From the NCBI GenBank assembly GCA_002409745.1, contig DHOU01000023.1:1-12359 (forward strand): 12,359 nucleotides of DNA. The letters are read 5' to 3'. The stretch comes from Bacteroidales bacterium UBA5382. Its GTDB lineage: Bacteria > Bacteroidota > Bacteroidia > Bacteroidales > Dysgonomonadaceae. A program made the position numbers and the translations under genes. Of the stretch, positions 6,164 through 12,359 are shown piece after piece (the first letter of the stretch is position 1; each line of letters opens with the position of its first letter). The notes under the pieces are model-generated. The model saw only the letters and a list, made by a program, of their open reading frames with translations, was not told where the DNA came from and did no database searches.

Positions 6164-6971
6164 GAGACTTATCATTCAACCTGATGCCGAAAATCTCGCA
6201 TTATGGGCGGCAAATTATATTGCTGCAAAAATAAGAAAAGCGAACCCATCTTCGGAAAAGCCTTTTAAACTGGGATTACCCACCGGCTCGTCGCCTCTGG
6301 GTACCTATCGGGCATTGATACAACTGTATAAAGCCGGAAAGGTTTCGTTCGAGAATGTCATTACTTTTAATATGGACGAATATGTGGGGCTGCCCGATGA
6401 GCATCCGCAGAGCTACCACACCTTTATGTGGCAGAACTTTTTCCATCATATCGATATAAAAAAAGAAAATGTACATATCCTCAATGGAATGGCTGACGAC
6501 TTGGAGGCCGAATGCGAGGCGTATGAACAAGCTATCAAGGATGCCGGAGGAATCGATTTGTTTTTAGGAGGTATCGGCCCCGACGGACACATCGCCTTTA
6601 ATGAGCCGGGCTCGTCCCTTACTTCCCGTACCCGTGTGAAAACCCTGACGACCGATACGATTATCGCCAATTCACGCTTCTTTGACAATGATGTCAATCA
6701 AGTACCCAAGACGGCTTTGACGGTTGGGGTAGGGACGGTACTCGATTCGAAAGAAGTGCTGATCCTTGTCAACGGACATCATAAGGCCCGCGCACTTTAT
6801 CATGCCGTGGAAGGAGCCATTACCCAAATGTGGACGATCAGTGCCCTGCAACTCCATCGCAAAGGTATCATCGTATGTGACTATGATGCCTGCGCCGAAC
6901 TGAAAGTGGGCACTTATAAATATTTTCTGGATATCGAGCATGAACATCTCGATCCCGAGTCGTTGCTGTAG
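6162..6971 (+). CDS. nagB: Glucosamine-6-phosphate deaminase
   Basis: The 269-residue enzyme converts glucosamine 6-phosphate to fructose 6-phosphate and ammonia, the last step of amino-sugar catabolism. It aligns almost without gaps with the E. coli enzyme as I remember it. Visible motifs are the phosphate-binding [13 protein letters not shown] (37-49), FNMDEYVGL (69-77) with the catalytic Asp72, [17 protein letters not shown] (136-152) with Asp141, His143 and Glu148, and [22 protein letters not shown]. The length and numbering match the hexameric NagB type and not the longer NagB-like fusions seen in some Bacteroidota. The ATG at 6162 is fixed by MRLI, which begins the enzyme in E. coli too. 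The gene has no visible conventional promoter. A 7-bp repeat array lies directly in front of it. Confidence 0.97.
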   Translation: MRLIIQPDAENLALWAANYIAAKIRKANPSSEKPFKLGLPTGSSPLGTYRALIQLYKAGKVSFENVITFNMDEYVGLPDEHPQSYHTFMWQNFFHHIDIKKENVHILNGMADDLEAECEAYEQAIKDAGGIDLFLGGIGPDGHIAFNEPGSSLTSRTRVKTLTTDTIIANSRFFDNDVNQVPKTALTVGVGTVLDSKEVLILVNGHHKARALYHAVEGAITQMWTISALQLHRKGIIVCDYDACAELKVGTYKYFLDIEHEHLDPESLL

Positions 6972-7023
6972 TCCAGGCCTGCACCTGAGATGACTTCCTG
7001 CCTGCCGCAACGTTAAATGAGTA

Positions 7024-7035
7024 TTGAAATTTCAA
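7024..7035. promoter_or_regulatory. 12-bp perfect palindrome upstream of the DUF1538 gene
   Basis: TTGAAATTTCAA is a perfect palindrome ending 13 bp before the ATG at 7049. It may be a regulator site or part of the leader. The ribosome binding site AAGGA at 7040-7044 lies between it and the ATG. No TAnnTTTG box is seen in the 77-bp gap after nagB. Confidence 0.35.
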
Positions 7036-7048
7036 ATGTAAGGATATT

Positions 7049-8566
7049 ATGCACCCCGTATTAGAAAAGTTTAAAGAAATATTCATTTCTGTAATACCTA
7101 TTGTTGCTATTGTCTTGTTGTTGCATTTTACTATTGCACCACTCGAACAAGTCGTGTTGGCAAAGTTTTTAATAGGTGCGCTTTTCATATTATTGGGTAT
7201 GCCTATTTTCCTGATAGGTGTGGATATAAGCATTACGCCGATCGGCGAGAGAATAAGCAGCAGCCTGCTGAGCATTAGCCGGCTGTGGAAGATTCTGCTG
7301 GGCGGCTTGGTTATCGGGTTTCTTGTAACCGTAGCCGAACCCGATTTGCATATATTGGGACGTCAGGTTACGGAGGTGACCGCCGGCGGCATCAATTCCG
7401 GTTTATTGGTGATGCTTGTGTCTATGGGCGTCGGACTGTTAGTGGCGGTGGCATTGGTACGTGTATTGAAAATCATACCGCTGAATAAATTGATGACGAT
7501 TATCTATATTATCATCTTTATTTTAGCCTTCTTTTCCGATTCGGAGTTTTTAGCGATCGCTTTCGATGCGGCCGGATCCACTACCGGATCTATTTCCGTA
7601 CCGTTCCTTCTGGCTTTGTCCGTAGGCGCATCTAATCTTACCCGTAGTAAAGGGAATGAGGAGACCGATAGTTTCGGAATGTTGGGTATTGCTTCCACCG
7701 GAGCTATTATTGCCGTATTGTTGCAAGGCGCCTTTAGCAATACCGGCTTGACGGGAACACTCGATTTAGACGCAAGCGTCGGCGAAAACGCCTTTGCCAG
7801 TGTATTGTCGCAAGTGGTTACGGTGTCATTCGAATCGTTTTTAAGTTTGGCGCCGGTGTTGGTACTCTTTTTTGTTGTCAATTTTTTACGATTAAAGGAA
7901 TCGAAGAAGACGATCCGGACGATTATAATCGGGACGGTGTATACATATGTGGGCTTAGTGTTGTTTCTTACCGGTGTGAATGGGGGGTTTATCGATGCCA
8001 GCCGCCAAGTGGGCTTCCAACTTGCTTCCCTGGAAATGGAGTGGGTATTAGTCTTAATGGGAGTGGTATTCGGTATTGTAACGATTCCCGCAGAACCTTC
8101 GGTACACGTGCTTACCAACCAAATCGAGAATGAAACGGCCGGGGCGATAAAAGGCAATACCGTATTAGTGGCGTTGAGTCTCGGTGTGGGGCTTGCCGTT
8201 GGGCTTTCGATGTTACGCATTCTTATTCCGGGGTTGCAATTGTGGCATATTTTGTTACCGGGAATGATATTGGTCATCTTCTTGTCTTATTTTATTTCCG
8301 ATATCTTTGTGGGTATCGCTTACGATTCGGGCGGGGTGGCAGCCGGAACAATGACGGCTACCTTTTTATTGCCTTACGCTCAGGGAGCCGCGGAATATAT
8401 GCCCAATGCGAATGTGGTTACCGACGGTTTCGGCGTGATTGCCATTGTAGCCCTGATACCATTATTAACAGTTGAATTATTAGGATTTATATATAAACTA
8501 ACTATAAGACGGCAGAATAAAAAAGCTGCCAAACAAATACAAACCATAGGGGAAAGTGATTTATGA
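7049..8566 (+). CDS. DUF1538 family membrane protein with two fused copies (putative cation transporter)
   Basis: The 505-residue protein is very hydrophobic, with roughly a dozen membrane segments and almost no soluble part. It is an internal duplication: AEPDLHIL (96-103) recurs as AEPSVHVL (348-355), FDAAGSTTG (172-180) as YDSGGVAAG (425-433), and DSFGMLGIAS (207-216) as DGFGVIAIVA (459-468). The offset is constant at 252-253 residues. This matches the DUF1538 family, often annotated only as such. I recall reports of paired DUF1538 proteins (UmpA/UmpB) acting as Na+/H+ antiporters in Halomonas, so cation transport is a reasonable guess and is not shown here. A good AAGGA ribosome binding site precedes the ATG. 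The stop overlaps the start of a PII-like gene by 4 bp (ATGA), so the two are translationally coupled. Confidence 0.88.
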   Translation: MHPVLEKFKEIFISVIPIVAIVLLLHFTIAPLEQVVLAKFLIGALFILLGMPIFLIGVDISITPIGERISSSLLSISRLWKILLGGLVIGFLVTVAEPDLHILGRQVTEVTAGGINSGLLVMLVSMGVGLLVAVALVRVLKIIPLNKLMTIIYIIIFILAFFSDSEFLAIAFDAAGSTTGSISVPFLLALSVGASNLTRSKGNEETDSFGMLGIASTGAIIAVLLQGAFSNTGLTGTLDLDASVGENAFASVLSQVVTVSFESFLSLAPVLVLFFVVNFLRLKESKKTIRTIIIGTVYTYVGLVLFLTGVNGGFIDASRQVGFQLASLEMEWVLVLMGVVFGIVTIPAEPSVHVLTNQIENETAGAIKGNTVLVALSLGVGLAVGLSMLRILIPGLQLWHILLPGMILVIFLSYFISDIFVGIAYDSGGVAAGTMTATFLLPYAQGAAEYMPNANVVTDGFGVIAIVALIPLLTVELLGFIYKLTIRRQNKKAAKQIQTIGESDL

Positions 8567-9585
8567 TTAATTATTCGGAGTTATCGTCTCATGATGATAC
8601 CTACTGCATATTAGGTATTATCGTTAACCGCGGCCAGGGTAAAAAAATATTTCAGTTTGCCCGCAGGATAGGATTCTCAAAGGCCAATTGTTTGTTGGGA
8701 GAAGGCAGAAGCAGCCGGTCGAACCGAATCCTCGAATTTTTGGCGCTGGATGAAGTTGACAAAGAAGTAATCCTTCTGGGCGTGAAGTCTCAGCAAGGAC
8801 AAGAGATGTTGTCGAAACTGGAGAAAGAGTTCAATTTCGACAAGCCTAATAAAGGCATCGCCTTTATGATGCCGGTGAGTTATCCGGGCACACTCGACCG
8901 GGAATATGTCCCCGAAAGCCCTTACGTGAACGTGATGATTATCCTCAATGAGAACGTGGCCGACGATTTCGGCAACTTTGTACAAGAGCACGGATTCTCG
9001 GGCTTGACGATGATCAAGGCGCGGGGGGCGGCTTCTATCATCCATCCGTTGATGGGAATACAGGTGGAGTCGGCAAAAGTAGTGGCTATGATGATCGTGC
9101 CCCGCAGTAAGATGGAGCATTTGATTTATTTGGTATCGCAACGCTTTAACCTGGCCACCGAAAACACCGGCGTGCTGGCTGTGCAGCCTATCAGCCGCCT
9201 GGTGGGGATTGTGCAGGACGAAAAGGATGATTTATCCATGAATCCCTCCGCACCCGAACCGATCATCAAACAGATGGTGGTGGCCCTTGTGCCGCATGGC
9301 AGCGCCGAAGAGTATTTGCATAATGTCAAGAAATTGGGCGTGTCGGGAAGTACCATTATTCATTCGCGGCTGGCCAATCTGTCGCCCAACAGCGAGGGGC
9401 TTCTCCCCATTGGAATCGATGCGGAGGAAGATATGGTCATAACGCTCGCAAGCCATGAATTGGCGTCGAAAATACGCCATGAGTTATCGCGGCAAACTTT
9501 CGAAAACCAGGTGGAAAAGCCTTACGCTTTTTCATTTCCGGTAATCCGCACCGAAGGCATCCGTGCTGAAGGATTCGGCGAGTAG
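8563..9585 (+). CDS. Protein with three tandem PII-like (GlnB-like) domains
   Basis: The 340-residue soluble protein shows three consecutive segments with the same plan. Each opens with a hydrophobic strand (YCILGIIVN, about 14-22; YVNVMIILN, 121-129; IKQMVVALV, 235-243). Then follows a G-[FV]-S turn and strand (GFSKANCLLGEG 37-48; GFSGLTMIKARG 144-155; GVSGSTIIHSR 259-269). A strand-helix-strand ends each unit (KEVILLGVKS to KGIAFMMPV; AKVVAMMIVP to TGVLAVQPI; EDMVITLASHE to YAFSFPVI). This is the ferredoxin-like PII fold order. The loops in the T-loop position are short and lack the YRG motif and modified tyrosine of GlnB/GlnK. Canonical PII subunits are about 112 residues and trimeric, so one chain here could mimic a trimer. 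The ATGA overlap with the DUF1538 gene suggests it regulates that transporter. Its ligand is unknown. Confidence 0.8.
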   Translation: MINYSELSSHDDTYCILGIIVNRGQGKKIFQFARRIGFSKANCLLGEGRSSRSNRILEFLALDEVDKEVILLGVKSQQGQEMLSKLEKEFNFDKPNKGIAFMMPVSYPGTLDREYVPESPYVNVMIILNENVADDFGNFVQEHGFSGLTMIKARGAASIIHPLMGIQVESAKVVAMMIVPRSKMEHLIYLVSQRFNLATENTGVLAVQPISRLVGIVQDEKDDLSMNPSAPEPIIKQMVVALVPHGSAEEYLHNVKKLGVSGSTIIHSRLANLSPNSEGLLPIGIDAEEDMVITLASHELASKIRHELSRQTFENQVEKPYAFSFPVIRTEGIRAEGFGE

Positions 9586-9626
9586 GCCTTTCTTACCGGG
9601 GGGATCGCTTGAAGCGACGGCCTTGG

Positions 9627-10166
9627 TTAATCACTGAATTTCGAATGATCTTTATAATACCCGGTAGTAAATCTACTGGGTTTTTTATTGATAATAAGCG
9701 TGGAGGGAATCTTGCGGAACTCATCGGCATTTATCCGGAGCATTTCGTTCCAGGATGGGTAGCTGATAAGCATAAAACTGTAATGCGTATACAGGCTATC
9801 GCGATTGCTCCTGTTGCCGATAATTTTGATGCGGTTCGAAAACTTCTCTTGTAAATCTTTATACATATCCGACAATAAAGGCGAAGTGTACAGGAGCTCA
9901 TGCACATCATCGATGTCAATGGTTACCTGCTGGTTGTTGATCATCAAGCGGCGGGCATAACGCAATAGAAACTGATCGGCTTCGGAGCGTATGACGATGA
10001 GCGTATGTGTAATATCGGTGAAACTGCGGTTGACGAAAATGCCCACACTGCATTGGCTACGTTCCACGAAATAGCGTGTTTTGTCTTTCATCAGCATACT
10101 CGGATAAAAGACGATGCGGCTTCGGAACAAGCGGTTGGCCAGAGCCCGTTGAGCCAGCGGATATTT
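9627..10166 (-). pseudogene. Detached C-terminal part of the cation:proton antiporter gene, out of frame
   Basis: After a one-base shift relative to the upstream frame, reading continues from about 10140 as LANRLFRSRIVFYPS and then about 160 residues to the stop at 9627-9629. Segments such as KDKTRYFVE, CSVGIFVNRSF, HTLIVIRSEADQFLLRYARR and INADEFRKIPSTLIINK look like a second universal-stress-protein-like domain of the same antiporter. The phase is blocked upstream by a stop at 10167-10169, so the shift must lie between 10094 and 10166. GGGCTCTGG on the minus strand (10147 to 10139) is the likeliest point, with one base missing. A start at the TTG at 10130 is formally possible, but it lies in the middle of the domain. 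Corrected, the full protein would have about 779 residues from the ATG at 11965. Confidence 0.75.
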
Positions 10167-11965
10167 TTAAAGATCGATGCTTCCTTGAAAGGCGGCTCTT
10201 CGGATAATGACAGTCCGCCACCGATAAGAAGAAAATCGTATTGTTTTTCGTTGACAAACCGCACCACATCGGCTTCGAGATCGTCGGTGACGCCGTATTC
10301 GGTATGGATGGGGATATTTAAGTGCTCGGCTTGGGAAAGGACCGGACGGAAATTTTCTTCATAGAAATTCTCTTCATACATAGGGTTCACATTCGAGCCG
10401 ACTGTAAAATGGAATACCGTCACATCCAGGAAATTGCGCATGCTTTCGAAAACGGTCTTTGCCACATTGAGCATCAACTTGCCATTGTAGGCATTTCCCA
10501 AGGCGATGGCCGTACGGAAAGTGCCTTCGACTTGGCGCGGCGTGAGATGCGTGTGGGGATGCCGATTGGGAAAAAGGCGGTTGATAATGCCCAGGCTCGG
10601 CGAGGTCATAAAGGTGGTCACCAGAGCCATAATCACCATCATGGCAAACACTTCGGGTGTGAGTATGCCCAAGTCGTACCCGATATTGATTACCACCAGT
10701 TCCATGAGTCCCCGGGTGTTCATGAGCGCCCCCACAATTAGGCTCTCGCGCCAACTCTGGCGCCCTACGTAACGGGCGGCGAGCGAGCTTCCGATAAATT
10801 TTCCCATCACCGCCACTAAAATAATCCATCCGGTCACGATCCAGAGTCCGGGCTCATTGAGAAGCCCAATTTTCGTTCTTAATCCCGTATATACAAAAAA
10901 CAAAGGAAGCAATAAAACCGTTGCCACATCTTCGACCTTCTCGACAAAGACGTGGCGGAACGATTTGTTATCGGGCATGATGGCGCCGGCCATGAATGCG
11001 CCGAACAAAGCGTGTATGCCAATGGTTTCGGTGGAAAAAGCCGATGCGACAAGCACCAGGAAAAAAATGGCTACGACCGATTTATTCAGATTTTCTTTGG
11101 TGTTGTGCAATTCGCCGATGCGGTTCAGGAAAGGTTTGACGACCTTTATCATCACAATAACGTATAGTACCGCGAAGAGCACGGTGTAAAGCGAACTACC
11201 CACCGATCCGGCCTTGACAATGGCGATGACTACGGCCAGCACGCACCACGCCGTGATGTCGTCCACCGCCGCGCAGGTAAGCACAATGGTGCCGAGTTTG
11301 GTTTTATTGAGACCCTTTTCCTGTACGATACGCGCCAGAACCGGAAAAGCGGTGATACTCATCGAAATGCCCAAAAACAGGGCGAACGAAAGAAAAGGCA
11401 CGTTAAGGGGGGCAAAGCTTTCGTAAAGGAAATACGCCAGCCCCATGCCCAGGGCAAAAGGGAAGATAATACTGGCATGACTGATAACGATGGCTTCGTG
11501 GACTTTGGTTTTCAGCACTTTCAGGTCGAGCTCCATTCCCACGACAAACATAAAGAGAATCAGCCCCATGTTACTAAGCATTTTCAGGTTGTTGAACGAA
11601 TGTTCGGGGAAGAGGGTGGTATAGAATTCGGGAAAATAGGCGCCGATGAGCGAAGGCCCCAACACAATTCCCGCGATAATCTCACCGATGACGGTAGGTT
11701 GTCCTATTTTATTTGCTAACCAGCCGAAAAGGCGTGCAACAAGTATTATGGCGAGTATTTGAGCCAACAGGATAGCGAGTGGTTCCGAGTAATTGAGCAC
11801 GATAGTGTGCAGGAATTCTTGCCATTGTGTCCGGTCTGTGTGTGGAAGAATTACGTTGCGGTCGGTTTCCAGCAGCGAGCCTTTGGTCGCAATCCAATAC
11901 ATGAATAAAGCGCCTCCTCCTATTATTGTGCTATAAAATAGTATGTTACGAGTTCTTTTTTGCAT
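10091..11965 (-). CDS. CPA2-family cation:proton antiporter, truncated by a frameshift
   Basis: From the ATG at 11965 the frame encodes 624 residues. About 13 membrane segments fill residues 8-465, the monovalent cation:proton antiporter-2 transport domain. Signatures are QPTVIGEIIAGIVLGPSL (89-106), ILFMFVVGMELD (136-147), CAAVDDITAWCVL (231-243) with the transport aspartates and NTRGLMELV (416-424). A cytoplasmic universal-stress-protein-like segment follows, with DFLLIGGG at 577-584. The last 15-16 residues before the stop at 10091-10093 are out of frame; the true C-terminus continues in another phase to 9627. The frame is also open up to a TTG at 12022, but that TTG is part of a predicted -7 box. 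The ATG at 11965, preceded by GAAAGGA, is therefore the better start. It runs convergently to the PII-like gene. The transported ion (Na+ or K+) is not evident. Confidence 0.9.
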   Translation of the reverse strand: MQKRTRNILFYSTIIGGGALFMYWIATKGSLLETDRNVILPHTDRTQWQEFLHTIVLNYSEPLAILLAQILAIILVARLFGWLANKIGQPTVIGEIIAGIVLGPSLIGAYFPEFYTTLFPEHSFNNLKMLSNMGLILFMFVVGMELDLKVLKTKVHEAIVISHASIIFPFALGMGLAYFLYESFAPLNVPFLSFALFLGISMSITAFPVLARIVQEKGLNKTKLGTIVLTCAAVDDITAWCVLAVVIAIVKAGSVGSSLYTVLFAVLYVIVMIKVVKPFLNRIGELHNTKENLNKSVVAIFFLVLVASAFSTETIGIHALFGAFMAGAIMPDNKSFRHVFVEKVEDVATVLLLPLFFVYTGLRTKIGLLNEPGLWIVTGWIILVAVMGKFIGSSLAARYVGRQSWRESLIVGALMNTRGLMELVVINIGYDLGILTPEVFAMMVIMALVTTFMTSPSLGIINRLFPNRHPHTHLTPRQVEGTFRTAIALGNAYNGKLMLNVAKTVFESMRNFLDVTVFHFTVGSNVNPMYEENFYEENFRPVLSQAEHLNIPIHTEYGVTDDLEADVVRFVNEKQYDFLLIGGGLSLSEEPPFKEASIFKNIRWLNGLWPTACSEAASSFIRVC

Positions 11966-12019
11966 GTAGTCCTTTCTTTGTGAAACGGATTCAGAAGTGT
12001 TCTCTGACCAAAATTTATG

Positions 12020-12027
12020 CAAAGGTA
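12020..12027 (-). promoter_or_regulatory. Predicted -7 element of the antiporter promoter
   Basis: TACCTTTG on the minus strand (12027 to 12020) matches TAnnTTTG. Transcription from about 12013 would give a leader of about 48 nt before the ATG at 11965. The -33 position holds no clear TTTG. Confidence 0.45.
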
Positions 12028-12081
12028 AAGAATTAACTTTAGTATAGGCGTTTTTTTACTGAAAAGTTAGCTGTTGATGGG

Positions 12082-12112
12082 GGCTTTCGCTTATGTCAAA
12101 CGATAGAAAGCC
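12082..12112. other. Hairpin with a 7-bp stem in the antiporter upstream region
   Basis: GGCTTTC (12082-12088) and GAAAGCC (12106-12112) are exact reverse complements separated by 17 nt. No T-tract follows on the plus strand, so a terminator is unlikely. The structure may belong to a leader RNA or to an element that starts here. Confidence 0.3.
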
Positions 12113-12228
12113 GTGACGGGCAAGGTTAACTCCTGGAGGGTGTGTCGGGATATATCCGAATTTTTTGAACTTGCCAAAGCCGGTGCGGAACTTTTAAATC
12201 GATATTTTCTTGTTTTATGAGGAAGATA

Positions 12229-12260
12229 TTGTTACTTTAATTTTACAGGTTATCTTTTTG
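12229..12260 (+). promoter_or_regulatory. Possible promoter for a rightward gene beyond the window
   Basis: TTG at 12229-12231 and TATCTTT at 12251-12257 are 19 nt apart, close to the Bacteroides -33/-7 pattern, although the final G comes two bases late. No rightward start codon with a long frame is visible before the window ends. Confidence 0.3.
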
Positions 12261-12359
12261 TTAAGAAATGTGCGCTTTTTCGCCAAAGCTCTAATGTCAT
12301 GACAGAAAAATATTCCCGATATTATAAAAACAATAATTAATGCGAATCAGTATTTAAAA

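Larger units (their letters stand above)
12028..12359. other. Intergenic stretch at the right edge without a recognisable gene
   Basis: This stretch holds the upstream region of the antiporter, the hairpin at 12082-12112, a possible rightward promoter and the palindrome TGTCATGACA at 12295-12304. I found no coding frame or known RNA in it. The next gene is probably beyond the edge. Confidence 0.5.

Noticed and set aside
6974..6981. CAGGCCTG palindrome after nagB
   Set aside because: Eight bases is too short to stand out by chance, and it has no T-tract or promoter context.
7504..8277. Long minus-strand open frame (257 codons) opposite the DUF1538 gene
   Set aside because: It lies wholly antisense to a clearly coding, domain-matching gene, has a biased composition rich in Thr, Asn and Pro typical of a shadow frame, and shows no domain.
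9605..9617. Hairpin TCGCTTGAAGCGA between the convergent genes as a terminator
   Set aside because: The stem is only 5 bp with a 3-nt loop, and no T-tract follows on either strand.
10094..10166. Programmed -1 frameshift in the antiporter gene
   Set aside because: The phases would fit a -1 shift, but no X XXY YYZ slippery sequence or obvious downstream structure is seen at GGGCTCTGG, and such control is not known for this family. A base deletion or sequencing error is simpler.

Overview
The window looks like the chromosome of an anaerobic member of the Bacteroidales (Bacteroidota). Several genes are preceded by the Bacteroides-type -7 element TAnnTTTG, and Shine-Dalgarno sequences are weak or absent. 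The gene set also fits: a Bacteroidota-like meso-diaminopimelate dehydrogenase, an FprA flavodiiron protein, a Tat-exported Gfo/Idh oxidoreductase and a Bacteroides-type RelE/ParE module. I cannot name the genus.

Left part (1-2190). A truncated, Tat-exported Gfo/Idh/MocA oxidoreductase runs leftward off the window. It is divergent from a LacI-family regulator (599-1618). A near-perfect 18-bp palindrome (493-510) covers the predicted -33 box of the oxidoreductase promoter, so the regulator probably represses its neighbour. Convergent to the regulator is a leftward two-gene toxin-antitoxin module (antitoxin 1900-2190, toxin 1648-1896).

Gene-poor segment (2191-2970). This holds a 10-bp inverted repeat in the antitoxin leader, two near-identical 27-bp direct repeats about 600 bp apart, and between them a GC-rich block of six degenerate 42-bp tandem repeats. 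I see no convincing gene here.

Middle part (2971-6971), all rightward: meso-diaminopimelate dehydrogenase (lysine and peptidoglycan precursor), lgt (lipoprotein lipidation), an A-type flavodiiron protein (oxygen or nitric oxide detoxification) and nagB (glucosamine-6-phosphate deaminase). A tandem array of a 7-bp unit (TAATTTG-like) fills the whole fprA-nagB junction.

Right part (7049-12359). A membrane protein with two DUF1538 copies overlaps by 4 bp a gene for a 340-residue protein that reads as three PII-like domains in one chain. This pair resembles a transporter with its own PII-type regulator and is the most interesting item in the window. Convergent to it lies a CPA2-type cation:proton antiporter whose C-terminal cytoplasmic region is cut off by a frameshift near 10140. 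The last ~340 bp carry the antiporter promoter, a hairpin, a palindrome and a possible promoter for a gene beyond the right edge.
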